Assembly: GCA_023362775.1 (NCBI GenBank)
Contig: JALMGJ010000060.1
Coordinates: forward strand, 258,501-322,500
Reading direction: 5' to 3'
Source: Charina bottae
Lineage: Eukaryota; Chordata; Lepidosauria; Squamata; Charinaidae
DNA: 64,000 nucleotides
The notes under the pieces are model-generated. The model ran no database searches and was not told where the DNA came from. It saw only the letters and a program-made list of their open reading frames with translations. Numbering within the stretch: position 1 is the stretch's first letter; every line of letters starts with the position of its first letter. The translations under genes and the position numbers were made by a program. Below are positions 30,405 through 41,394 of the stretch, piece after piece.

Positions 30405-32046
30405 CATTGGCGATCACTCGTAGCCGAGTAAGATTGTCTTCCAAAGGTAAAATTTTAACAGTGGATCCGTAAGTGGCTATAAAGGCCAATTCTGGATCCG
30501 CACAACCTCCCATAATGAGGGCATAGGTTTCTGGGTGGGAGACGGTCATGATGAGGGTTTGCCTGACGTGCCTTCCTTTTAGTTCTTTTCTCCCTTTCGC
30601 CCTGTACTCGTGCTTCTTCAAAGTCCATAGCAGCATTAATAAAGGCTGACCTCCAATTGAAACGCTCATGAGTTAGGGCTTCCCAGTTCTCAATGCTGAT
30701 ATTACATTTTTTTAAATTAGCTTTGAGAGTATCTTTGAATCTCTTTTGCTTTCCACCAATATTCCGTTTTCCATTCTTAAGTTGGGAGTAAAGTAGCTGC
30801 TTTGGAAGACGATGGTCAGGCATTCGAACAACATGACCAGCGAAGTTGATGTTGGATTATCATTGTTTCAATGCTGGTGGTTTTTGCTTCTTCTAATACG
30901 CTAACATTAGTCCGCCTATCTTCCCAAGTAATTTGCAGAATTTTTTGGAGGCAGCGTTGATGGAATCTTTCAAGAAGTTGGAGGTGGCGTTTGTAGAGGG
31001 TCCATGTTTCACAGGCGTACAGAAGGGTTGGTAGTACAATGGCTTTGTAAACAAGCATTTTGGTCTCCCTGTGAATGTCCCGATCCTCAAACACTCTACG
31101 CTTCATTCGGGAGAAAGCTACACTCGCAGAGCTCAGGTGATGCTGAATTTCAGCGTCGATGTCGGCTTTTGTAGATAGATGACTGCCGAGATAAGAAAAG
31201 TGGTCGACATTTTCTAGTGACACACCTTTAAGCTGGATTGATGGTGCTGCAGAGGGATTGGTTCAAACTTGCTGGTAAAGCACTTTGGTTTTTTTTTAAT
31301 TTTAATCGAGAGGCCGAGCTTTTCATATGCTTCTGCAAAGATGTTTAGGATAGTTTGAAGATCTTCCTCGGAGTGTGCACAGACTACGTTATCATCAGCA
31401 TATTGAAGTTCTATAACAGAAGTCGTAACTACCTTATTTTTTGCTTTCAGCCTACTAAGATTAAAAAGCTTTCCATCTGCTCGATATATAATTTCTACAC
31501 CAGTAGGAAGTTTCTCTTCAACAAGGTGCATAATCATAGCGATGAAGATAGCGAATAAGGTTGGAGCAATAACACATCCCTGTTTAACGCTGGATTCCAC
31601 TTTAAATGGATCACTTTGAGAGCCATTGTTATTCAGGATTGTTGCCATCATGTCGTCATGGAGTAACCGCAAGATGTTCACAAATTTATCAGGGCATCCG
31701 ATTTTCAGAAGGATGGTCCAGAGAGCAGTACGATTTACAGTATCAAAAGCTTTAGTCAGATCAATAAACGCCATGTACAGAGGGCGGTTTTGCTCCTTGC
31801 ATTTTTCTTGAAGCTGTCGTGCAGTGAAGATCAAATCCACTGTTCCCCTGGAAGGGCGGAAGCCATTTTGTGTTTCAGGGAGGATGTCTTCTGATACAGA
31901 TAGGAGATGGTTTGCGATTATCTTTGCCAGGATTTTGCCTGCTGTGGCTAGAAGGGAGATGCCTCGATAGTTTCCACATTCTGTTTTATCACCCTTTTTA
32001 AAGAGAGCGATAATTATGGCATCCCTAAAGTCTGCTGGAATCTCCT
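30405..32046 (-). pseudogene. Non-LTR RT with C-terminal zinc-finger-like end, clade unassigned
   Basis: Minus strand: PADFRDAIIIALFKKGDKTE and NYRGISLLATAGKILAKIIA (RT fingers). Motif A MAFIDLTKAFDTVNR. Motif B SVKQGCVIAPTLF. A YRADGKLFNLSRLKAK insertion. Catalytic LQYADDNVVCAH (about 31389-31406). After a frameshift near 31220: FSYLGSHLSTKADIDAEIQH, TLLYACETWTLYKRHLQLLE, RCLQKILQITWEDRRTN. After another, near 30820: LPKQLLYSQLKNGKRNIGGK, then LCPHYGRLCGSRIGLYSHLR. The last segment resembles a CxxC...H.H finger with the second Cys changed to Tyr. The long frame starting at 32158 fuses BovB residues to this RT by chance. The pattern recalls RTE-related invertebrate LINEs; I cannot name the clade. 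Confidence 0.85.
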
Positions 32047-32052
32047 CCCTCA
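30405..32052 (-). mobile_element. Second LINE nested in BovB copy 3
   Basis: 1648 bp flanked by a 9-bp TSD TGACCCTAT (30396-30404 and 32053-32061) made of BovB sequence. The 3' end (minus strand) finishes CGGCTACGAGTGATCGCCAATG without a poly-A tail. The coding content below shows a non-LTR RT unlike BovB, L1 or L2. The element is 5'-truncated inside the RT domain. Confidence 0.88.
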
Positions 32053-32295
32053 TGACCCTATGGACCATAGCACGCCAGGCCTTCCTGTCCTCCACTGCCT
32101 CCCGGAGTTTACTCAAATTCATGTTCATTACATCGGTGATGCTATTTAACCATCTCATCCCCTTCTCCTTTTGCCTTCAGTCTTTCCCAGCATCAGGGTC
32201 TTTTCCAGTGAGTCCTCTCTTTGCATTAGGTGGCCAAAGTATTTGAGCTTTTGCTTCAGTATCTGTCCTTCCAATGAGCAGTCATCAAGTAACCT

Positions 32296-33191
32296 AATTC
32301 CAGCTAAATTTTAGAAAAGTGATCCAGTTAAAAGATGACTTTATCTAATTAAAATACACATCAATTAGTTTCCATAATCATTTTTGAGGAATCAAGCAGG
32401 TAAGAACATGATTAATCAGTAATTCTTGTGTATATTTTTAATCTTTAGCATGAAATTTGCAAGCAAGGATGACGTTTTCCAGAATTCATAGACATTGGCC
32501 CAGAGGTTTTCCAAGATATGCTTTTTAAAAGTCTGATTATTATTTTTAATATTATACTTCTGGGACAGAAGGTTCTTAATTATTCTCTGAGCCTAGCCCC
32601 TATTGCTTTGAATAGCCTTTCTTACTTACTAACAGATACATTGGTGGGGCTTTGTCCAAGGGTGAAAAGTTCATAAGGAGTAATGTTAACTCTTCTTGAA
32701 TGTAGTGAAGTTGATACTAATTGGAGCTTGTTGCAGAGGTATAATGGGTAACTCACTGTTTCTGCCAATGTGCTGTACAGAATTTGCTATCATGAGATGT
32801 AGGAGTGATCATCAACTTGGACAGCTGTAAAAGTTTAGATAAATGTATGAGAGATAAAAGAAGTCAGAGTGTTGGGCCCAGATGAAGGAGATTCCATTCA
32901 AGTCCAACCTCAATCATGGAAGCTCACTAGGTGACTTTGGCCCAGCCACCCTCTCCCAGGCCAATTTACGTTGTGGGAATCATTGGTGGAAAGTGCTATA
33001 TACTGTACATTGCCTTAAACTCTTGGAGGAAAGGCAGGATATGAACCTAAAATGCAAACATTTATTTTTCATCAAATAAATCAGCTACTAGGTCTGGTCA
33101 GCTAGCCAAATAAGCCCAGTAAATCCTCAGGAAGAGAGACTGGGTGACAAAGAGATCACAGAATAAGTGGTAACACTATAGGTTTCTCTCC
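32296..33191. other. Unassigned, with a diverged SINE near 32875-33060
   Basis: At 32875-33060 the order TTCAAGTCCAACCTCAATCA, GGAAGCTCACTAGGTGACTT, TGGCCCAGCCACCCTCTCCC, GTACATTGCCTTAAACTC and AGGAAAGGCAGGATATGAA follows a tRNA-SINE body and tail. It is too diverged for a family name. Confidence 0.5.
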
Positions 33192-33266
33192 ACTCCACTT
33201 GACTGACGTTGTCAGTGGTGATCTGCTTGTAGTCTGCTTGCAAGCCTCCCTCTAATTTGGGGTCAT
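33192..33266 (+). repeat. 75-bp duplicated segment, copy 1
   Basis: Matches 34274-34348 at 74 of 75 bases (C for A in GACTGACGTT). It starts ACTCCACTTGACTGA and ends CTAATTTGGGGTCAT. It is not seen elsewhere in the window. Confidence 0.95.
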
Positions 33267-34273
33267 GTCCCTCATTCACTGAGTTGAATATCCCTTCTCC
33301 TTTAGTAAATGACTAAATACTTTGTTCTGTTGGTTATAGCTGTTACAACAGTGTCATTTGTAGCTCTGGAAAAAACGATTGGGACTGAGGCTTTGAGGCG
33401 GCCAGAAGATTAAAATGGAACAGGTTGAGACAAATCTGCTCTGCTAAATGAAAATCTGTTCCTAACTCTCCAGTCTGCTTTAGGAACTGGGCTTCAGTTG
33501 AATCCAGTGAACATCCTTGTTTATTTATCCAGAAAAGTAGATATACTACTTTCTGAAATGGTAAGCTGTTCTGAAAGAACAACAAAAGAGGTGGAGAAAA
33601 ATTAGATTCTTTGCTTTCATGTAGTGGTCGTCTGGGTTTTTGCAGCTCAAAACTGTTAGCTCTGTTCAACATACTTCTATTTAGTTCCCATTCAAGCAGT
33701 CAAGTTGAATTCTCTTCTTGACTTGATGTGGGCTGTCACTGAAAAGATGTATATTTCTTAAATATGGCGATGAAGTTCACAATCTTTTGATTTAAAATAG
33801 AAACTTCAGTGTCTCATAATGCACTCTTCAAGATAAGAGCTTATTAAAAATACCAAGTTTCCTAATTTAGGTTTACGTTCTTCTGGGAAAAGGCCCTCTG
33901 GGATTAGAAAGGGGTGAAATTCTTTGGCCAGTGCTACTGTTAAAGGAATGATCCCAACCTGCATTCTTCTCCCACACCCCCATGCTTTACAAGAAAGACA
34001 GATATGATTGACAGCAAAATATATATTCTTCCTTGATGAAGCCCTTACCTAAAAAGACAGAGATAATACTTAGTATGTGATTAATACATTCCCCCCCCCA
34101 GTACCTAGAACTATTTTTTCACCAAATATTTGGTTGGGGGTCTTGGATTTTTTCAGCTGTAGTTTCATCCTCTGAAAGAATGTTGATGCCCCAAACTAAA
34201 CTAAACCTCATGAAACTTGACACAGTATTTAAGTTGTATTTCTTTAGGTCATTTATTACAGTATTAATTAATT
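33267..34273. other. Unassigned spacer between the two 75-bp copies
   Basis: Includes a short C-run at 34091-34099. No gene or repeat is recognised. The ORF at 33343-33672 (minus, 109 aa) has no recognisable domain. Confidence 0.4.
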
Positions 34274-34348
34274 ACTCCACTTGACTGAAGTTGTCAGTGG
34301 TGATCTGCTTGTAGTCTGCTTGCAAGCCTCCCTCTAATTTGGGGTCAT
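34274..34348 (+). repeat. 75-bp duplicated segment, copy 2
   Basis: A near-perfect copy of 33192-33266. It is bracketed by ATTACAGTATTAATTAATT on the left and AATTTATTAATTACAGTATT on the right, so it appears inserted into a short AT-rich repeat. No poly-A tail, terminal repeats or TSD typical of a transposon are visible. Confidence 0.95.
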
Positions 34349-34494
34349 AGAAGTAATTTATTAATTACAGTATTACAGTATTACCAGCAAAACTTTAAAT
34401 ATCCAGAAAATAAAAAACAGCAGTCCTCTGCTAATTACAAGTAGACAGTATCAACCTACGTCATCTAACTTAATAGAAGGCAATTTCCATTGCA

Positions 34495-34560
34495 CATTTA
34501 TTTAAATATTTATTTACTTATTGAATTTCTATCACCGCCCATCTCCCCCAAATGGAAATG
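34495..34560 (-). repeat. L2/CR1-type 3' end fragment
   Basis: ATTTATTTACTTATTGAATT then ATCACCGCCCATCTCCCCCA, the complement of the usual GGGAGATGGGCGGT...AATAAATAAAT tail. Confidence 0.55.
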
Positions 34561-35542
34561 TACATGGAATGAAGCCACATTATTCTTAATGGGAATTACT
34601 TCAGAGTTAATGTGTGTAGGATTTGACTACAGGTTTGGTCACAACACCCTAAGAATCCATAATAATGATGCTATATTTAGCGACTCTGTTTCATACTTCC
34701 ACAGGCTCACTCAGAGGAAACCTGTTATTATTAGAGAAAGTGATTTGAGTTTCTGGAGAATAAGACTCTAACTTGAGCAAAGACTACTGAAGCAACTCTT
34801 TGTAACTTTAACAGGAACACAGATATATGTAAGATCCTGCCCGTATTTACCTCACTGCCCCTTGTAGTTAGTAGGTTCTGAGATGTTGAGAGTCCATACC
34901 ACCGAAGTCACCCTTCCAACAATTCAGTTAGCTTTGATTTTATTCAAACTGACCCAGTTCAGTTGCCATGAAGCATCCACAAATAATTGTAACTGCTAAG
35001 GCTGTGCATGCTTTGAAAATTATCCAGAAGAGGTGCTTTATTATGTGGGGAAGCACAAGCACCCCACCACTTGAAAGCCCGCAAGCCTGAAAAAAAGATG
35101 TGGCTGCTTGAATGAGTAATTTTTTAACCATGCCCTAGAAACTGCTAGTAGACTTTTGCTTGGATCGATTGTAGAAACTCCAGATACTGGTGATTTCTTG
35201 CTTTTCCCCTTGCTCTTACATCTATTTGTTCTTTGTTTTCAGTGCATTCTCTCTACAGGTCTTCCACTCTGGCCCACTTTTCTCTTTTAATGTTACCAAA
35301 ATTTGATTAAATAGTAGTGTGGGTACTAGATCATGACTGATTTGGCAGGCCACAAAATGAGACATTGGCTGTGTTTGGGATGAGAGCGTTCTAAGAAAAT
35401 AAAATGCATTATTGAATTGAGACAGTGTCTCCCATGAGACAAGGCATCACATGCCATCAAGGAACCATCTTGTACAATGTGGACATCTGTTTTGTATGAC
35501 ATTGATCATCTCTTTCTGAAAATTAACCATCTATTTTGTATG
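34561..35542. other. Unassigned sequence
   Basis: Nothing recognisable. Confidence 0.4.
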
Positions 35543-35544
35543 AG

Positions 35545-35765
35545 AGCCAGTTTGGTGTAGCGGTTAAGGTCCTGGCCTAGAAACATGGAGATTGTGAGTT
35601 CTAGGCCTCCGTTAGGCATGGAAGCCAGCTGGATGACTTTGGGTCAGTCACTCTCTCTCAGCCCACACACGATTGTTGTTGTGAGGAAAATAGGAGGCAG
35701 GAGTATTGGATATGCTTGCTGCCTTGAGTTTTTTAGATACACACACACACATGGGATAAAAATAT
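35545..35765 (+). mobile_element. Sauria-type tRNA SINE, short-tail form
   Basis: AGCCAGTTTGGTGTAGCGGT, GAGTTCTAGGCCTCCGTTAG, TCACTCTCTCTCAGCCCACA, GCTGCCTTGAGTTTTTTAGA, then GGGATAAAAATATC. A small CA run has grown in the tail (about 35739-35751). Confidence 0.85.
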
Positions 35766-36784
35766 CATCATTATATATAGCACATATTTGGGGGAAAGCA
35801 TGAAAAAGCTGCTGCCAACAACTGACAGTATGGTTGGTTCTCCCCAGTCTTCACTTTTTACTTCCATGATTAAAAAAAGAAAAAGAACTTGTACTTCAAT
35901 GGGTAGGTTGCAAAATAGCATTATTATTCAATCAATTGCAGAGAGAGTTTTCATAGGTTCTTCTCTTTGAAATATTATGTTTTGAAAACAGCACAGAACT
36001 TTGCTCAAACAAGGACAATGGGATGGTTGATATTTCATTGTGCAATATTGTCTCTTGCTTTCAGATTATAGTGGCATTCGGCTGTGACAACTCAATTTGG
36101 AGCTCCAGTAGTGCTTGAGAAAGTTGTTGCTTAGAAAATAAGATGGATGTTATTTCAAAATGCACTGCTGGACTGGCTAATATGGGCAATATTATGATCA
36201 CTTTACCTAAGTAAATTTAATAAATAAACAAGTACTCTATCACCTGTACTGCCTCCTAGTCAGAGTCTGAACACAATTGAAGGTATTCTTTATGATTTTG
36301 GATGGGACATCTGAAAGTGACCTCTTGTAGTGTGGGTCTTTCTGGACCACAGATATCACATTCTTCAACTTAATATCCATGATTTTCAACCATTGCTTCA
36401 GTCCTTTGCACCATAATGCATTCTTTAGAGAACCTGTCAAAGACATTTTGCTATTTTCCCATGTTTTACTTGCAAAAGTCCCCTGGACTGGTAGTCAAGT
36501 CTTGGTCAAATCTTCAGCACAGGACACAATAAGGAAGTCCTTTACTGAACCTTGTAGCAGCAAGCTAGCATAGAGCAACATGGAAGGTCATGTGGGGGAC
36601 ATAGCTGTGTCCTACCAACATCTCACTTCAGTTTCTCATTCTGCATATCCCAACATTTTATTATGGTAGGATCAACCTTGGCTCTTTCCAAAATGGAGTG
36701 TGAATAAATTGCTTCCAGTATGGCTCTGGAATTCAAATCTAAATCAGCTGGCTAAGCTTGCAGATCAAAGAGCCATGCCTTTCT
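35766..36784. other. Unassigned sequence
   Basis: No supported gene. The ORF pair at 36240-36573 lies on opposite strands and shows no domain. Confidence 0.4.
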
Positions 36785-36860
36785 AATGTATTATATATTT
36801 ATTTCTTTAAATTTATTGGCCACCCAACTCTTGTATTCTTTTTTGTAGTGGCTCCAGAGT
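36785..36860 (-). repeat. L2/CR1-type 3' end fragment
   Basis: TATTTATTTCTTTAAATTTA then TTGGCCACCCAACTCTTGT and GTAGTGGCTCCAGAGTAG; diverged. Confidence 0.45.
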
Positions 36861-38116
36861 AGAAATTGCTATATCCCCCCCCAAACAATCCATTTTTATT
36901 TCCAAACAGGAAGATCTATAATGAATATAAATGAAAAAAATTGATGAATGTGGTGGCCTCAGATAGTCCAACTATGATCCAGTTCTGTGTATCCATTCTC
37001 TATAGCTGGATGAATGAACCCAAAGCATGAAAATATGATTTTAATAAGTTATTGATTAATATTATGATTTGCCCTCTTGCTTCTGCAGATTATCTTAAAG
37101 GTGCCCTGTGAATGCACCTTTGTGTATGGAGCTGCACCCTATTCTTGTGGGAGTTAGGTTAGTAGAAAGCCATCAGTAAAAAGTTGCCCATGATATCCAC
37201 CCTGCACAAAATTAGAACATTATTCATCCATCATCCTCTATGAGTAATCTTTATTGAGTTCTGAAGGTGGTCTAACGATTCATAAGGCACAAGTGTAGAT
37301 TTAGAAATTAGGTTGTCTCCATCTGATTAAATCCAAACTGATTTATGTGGGGAGGGGGGCATGATCCTGGAAACTGTGATGTGCCTGTTTATTTGATTGA
37401 TCCTTTCTTTAATTTATTTCAAAAGGGAATGCTGATTTATTCACTTGAAACATATACCAAACACCTTGAAATGTCTTTGGTTTTCCCTCAAACTTGAGAT
37501 CATGTGCCATCATTTTTCATGCTGATGGCTTTCCCTGTTCCTTCTTTACCCCAAGAAGGATAAAAAAAAAAATCAAGTGAATGAAAGTTAGGAAATAGTT
37601 CAGCCCATGGATTGCAATCATGCAGTTACTGATCATCATATTAAAAAATGGAGTTTCTGCACCAAGCTCTCGGCATAATTGTTAAACTTCCAGCATCGTA
37701 AGTCAGAATCAGTCTCATAGATGAAGAAAATTATTATGACTTTTTTGGCCAATTTCTGAGTTTTTTTAAAAAAAAAGTTGTATAAATGATCTATAATGTA
37801 TTCTTCCAAGAAGAAGCTAATTTTGTGAGTGAGCAATTCTAATAAGTATGCCAACTCAAAAAAGCAAGCAGTTAGAGAATGATAGACTCTTCCCAAATTT
37901 TAAATCAGTTTTCGAAAGCTTTTATTTGTAACTTGGATTTTGGGACAACTTCTCTATAGGCTTTTACTCATAGACCAAAGGTTTTCATGGCTGCTGTTTA
38001 TTGGTGAATTTACTTTAAAGTACTGTAATGTTATTTAGTAGTAACAAAGTAGTGGCATTTATTGGTGAAATGTCTTTCAAGTAATGCTGCATGAGATAAG
38101 AATGCAGAGCTCTTTC
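36861..38116. other. Unassigned sequence
   Basis: Nothing recognisable; AT-rich. Confidence 0.4.
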
Positions 38117-38180
38117 TCATATACCAGTGGACTCTGGGCGGTTTACAACCATAACAACATCATTAAAATACAATAAATAT
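38117..38180 (-). repeat. L2/CR1-type 3' end fragment
   Basis: GACTCTGGGCGGTTTACAAC, the complement of the conserved GTTGTAAACCGCCCAGAGTC. Confidence 0.6.
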
Positions 38181-38610
38181 TAGAGAAACTGGATGTTCCA
38201 TGAAATGCAGAATTAAAGAACACGAGAGGACCATTGGGCTTAAAAACATAGAACAATTAGCCTTGACCAGCTATCACAAAATACATCTGAAGTTCATCAG
38301 CATCCTGACAAAATGTAACAGATATTTCCCCAGAATTGCTAGCGAGGGGACAGAAATGTGTAGATATTCAGCATTCAGGATTTTGAAAAATACAAATAAT
38401 GGAAATATGAGAAATTGTCTATTTGGCTGTCAGTGATTGGTTGGGAGCTATCTGCTCCTTTGAACACAGGCAGTATATAAGGATATCGTGTCTTCTGCCA
38501 AGTTCAGTTGCAGATCTGCTCTAAGAAGTGAGCAGAGCAGCAAGGCTAGAGAAACAGCCATGCATATTCATTGCCTCACCTGGTATTTCCCCTGAGTCAT
38601 TTGACTAATT
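38181..38610. other. Unassigned sequence
   Basis: The 78-residue ORF at 38200-38436 has no recognisable domain. Confidence 0.4.
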
Positions 38611-38618
38611 CTCTAAAG

Positions 38619-38753
38619 CAGTATTCCTCAACTTTAGCATCTTGAAGATGTGTGGACTTCAACTCCCAGAATTCCCCAGCCAGCAACGCTGGCTAGGGAA
38701 TTCTGGGAGTTGAAGTCCACACATCTTCAAGTTGCTAAGGTTGGGGACCCCTG
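38619..38753. mobile_element. Palindromic hAT-type MITE, copy 3
   Basis: A perfect 8-bp TSD CTCTAAAG (38611-38618, 38754-38761). The 135-bp element starts CAGTATTCCTCAACTTTAGC and ends GTTGGGGACCCCTG. The foldback arms (GATGTGTGGACTTCAACTCC and complement) meet at CCAGCCAGCAACGCTGGCTA. It confirms the hAT assignment for the three-member family in this window. Confidence 0.93.
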
Positions 38754-38761
38754 CTCTAAAG

Positions 38762-40712
38762 GACCTTTGATGAACCATTTGGAAGCTTCTATGCCCTTCT
38801 TTCCTCATCCCGGCTTTCTTTAATTTAGAGTAAATGCTGGGAAATGTTTAAAAGTACCTTTTGATAATTTTAAGCTTCTACTATCTCTGCTCTTTCCAGC
38901 CAATTCTGCCCCCTTTCCCAAAGAAGCAACTCAAGGCATTTTGATGCTTCTCCCTGGCATCAAAATGGACTTCTTTCTCAAATTGGATCTGCAATCAATT
39001 CAAACTGGATCTTGTTCCCACTGAATCTCAGATCAGGTCTTGCCTTATCTGTGGAAGGGGAAAAGTTCCTTTTAAAAGATATATTTTTGAGCAGAGCTTT
39101 TTTAAAAAACAAAAACAAAAAACAAACCAGATCAGGGCAGAATGGGATGAAACTGCTGGAACTTCATGTAAAAACCATATGAAAATGTGCCCAAATGTGG
39201 CATAATGTAAGGATTTGACTTCACTATTCCTATGCACAGATGTTTCCTGCAATCAACAGTAGAGCCCTGGGCTAATTTAATTTTCAGCACTTGAGTATCT
39301 GCCCCTCCAAATTAGAATCACCAAACTGTTCTGCATTCCCACATCTGATGCTGGGTGGAATCGGCAATGATGCATCAAGGTTAAGAATCAGGTTCTTTTG
39401 CCTAGTTTAATTTCTGGCAAAGCTGATATCTGAATGCCCCCTTCTCTTCCTGCGGCTCAAGTTCACTCTCTCCTCTGCATCTACTGCTGGAAAACAAATG
39501 GCACTGGAGAGACTAAAATGGCAGGCAAGCACTGAGAAATGACCCTGATAGTTTTGGTAACTAGTAATTAGACTCCCGCATGTTCTGAATTAGCAATGGG
39601 CCCATTGATTCAGCGGTTCAGTGCAGGAAGCTAGTTACTCACTGACCTGAAAGAAAAAGAGGTATTTTACCTCCAACATCCCTAATTATTTATAGGAAAA
39701 TCAAATCAGACACTCTATTTTGTATCAAGTGCATTTTTTCAAGGAGGGTGCTGATGAAAACATTTCCCCCCCTTTGCTATTGTCTGGAGTGCTTATTTGA
39801 CAGAGGTTTTCTATCACATTAAATAATCCATTTAAGCACTGCACACAGTAACAAACAACAAGAAAAGAAGCTTATTACGTATTTTGTTTTTCCTAAACGT
39901 TGAAAGCTCTCCAGCTAAACAGCAGCAACCAGGGGTGAGATGGGCTCATTCCTCAGGAGACAGAAAGCCATTTTAAACATGATGACAAAGAGGAAAAAGT
40001 GAAATGAATGTTGTCCATGTTCCTTGCATTTCTTCTGTTGCCCAAAATTCTTGCGTAGCTTTCCTCATGGAAAGATGTACAAGTTCCTATAAAGAAGACG
40101 GTTCCCCACTTTACAGATCATCAATGGCAAAATGTTGGTCCTATAGATGTTGCTGAACTATAATTCCTGGCCTCCCATATTTTTGGCCAGAAAGCTGGAA
40201 GCTTCTGGGAGTTTTAGTAGAGCACCATCCAGGAGCCGTAGCTTCTTCACTGTCCAGATATGTGCTGAAACTTGATTCCAGAGATTGGGGAAAGACCTTC
40301 ATGTAGAATGTTTTGTCTATCAGATAATAAATATTTCTGCTTCTGGATTTTGTCCAGATCTTTCAGGACTTAACTGCACATATTCCTACTGGAAAGGAAG
40401 TCTTGAAACCAACAAGTATTCTACTAAGGCAGCTTCTGAAATGTTCACATTCAACATATATTAGTGGCAATGGTACTAGAGGACAAGAAAGTGATGAAAA
40501 ATACTTTTGGGCAAAATGTATGTAGAATTGCACTAAAATCTGCTTAGGGCATTCTAGCATAGCTCATACAAAAGCAAGCCATTCAAGTTTAGGTCTGTTG
40601 GTCCCAAATTGGCTATTCTGTTCATAGTGGGCAGATTTGGGAGGTTATATGAGTTCTGGAAAAGACTAGTAGAATTATTCCAGGTTTTTAACTGGGGACT
40701 GGATGGTTACAT
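38762..40712. other. Unassigned; possible conserved non-coding stretch near 39540-39900
   Basis: No gene or repeat recognised. The part at 39540-39900 is complex with motifs such as CTAGTAATTAGA and ATTAAATAATCCATTTAAG, unlike transposon remnants nearby. Conservation cannot be judged here. Confidence 0.3.
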
Positions 40713-40785
40713 TTTATTGATTTATTTACATAAGTTATATGGCTGTCCATTTCACAACAGTGAATCTGAGTGGTGTACAATGATT
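40713..40785 (-). repeat. L2/CR1-type 3' end fragment
   Basis: ATTTTATTGATTTATTTACA, then TATGGCTGTCCATTTCACAA and GAATCTGAGTGGTGTACAAT; diverged. Confidence 0.5.
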
Positions 40786-40915
40786 AAAAACAACAGGAAT
40801 AATAACCCATGATGCCTGAGGTCAACAATACATCCCAATCATAAAACCACACCAGCAATGGCAATGAAGGATGAGTAGTTGCTCTCTTTTCCTTCTTTCT
40901 ATCATTTATTCTTAT

Positions 40916-41382
40916 CAATCAAAGAGAATATTTGTAGCTCAGGGTTGAAATGTGGAGTCCATGGTGCTCTCTGAGCCTTGTTGTTTTCTTGCAGACGTTT
41001 CATTGCCAGGCTAGGCAACATCTTCAGTGCGAAAAGTACTTGCTCTCTGTTTATATACCCTGGCTTGTCCTGCCTGTGTTGGTGGGGATGTTGTACTCTC
41101 CTTGGTAGTACCTTGATTGGGTTGTTGTTTGCTGCTTGGTTGATTGACTGAGTTAATAGTTCCTTGATTAGGGTCTATTGTGTTGTTTGATTGCTCCTCT
41201 GCTGCTACTCTTGCTGTTAATCTTTGCATATCTTTTTGTTGATTGCTGGCAAAGAGGTGTTCTGGTCTTCTGGCTTTTCTATTGTCTCTTATGAATGGTA
41301 TGTAAATGTTGTTTATCTCTATGTGTCTGTTGATGGCTGCTTTGTCTGAGTGCCAAGCTTCCAGGAATTCTCTAGCATTTTT
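40916..41382 (-). mobile_element. Penelope-like retroelement, short copy
   Basis: A 12-bp ATTTATTCTTAT lies on both sides (40904-40915 and 41383-41394). The minus strand ends with GAGCTACAAATATTCTCT; before it are the AGAGAGCACCATGGACTCCA block and the C-terminal coding tail (AREFLEAWHSDKAAINRHIE, NNIYIPFIRDNRKARRPEH). It is truncated just after the nuclease domain. Unlike the 7407 copy it shows no inverted end. A 7-base CAATCAA between TSD and element may be untemplated. Confidence 0.85.
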
Positions 41383-41394
41383 ATTTATTCTTAT

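Larger units (their letters stand above)
30358..32286 (-). mobile_element. 5'-truncated BovB LINE, copy 3, interrupted by another LINE
   Basis: The TSD AAGTAACCT (30349-30357 and 32287-32295) bounds it. The BovB parts are 30358-30404 (the 3' end with the GTTGTTGTTCAGTCG tail) and 32053-32286 (RWLNSITDVMNMNLSKLREA on the minus strand). They join exactly across the insert with TGACCCTAT present on both sides. The C-terminal codons match copy 1 closely. Confidence 0.9.

Noticed and set aside
31214..32158. A natural fusion protein of BovB C-terminus and another RT
   Set aside because: The TSD at 32053-32061 shows a simple nested insertion; the shared frame is coincidence.
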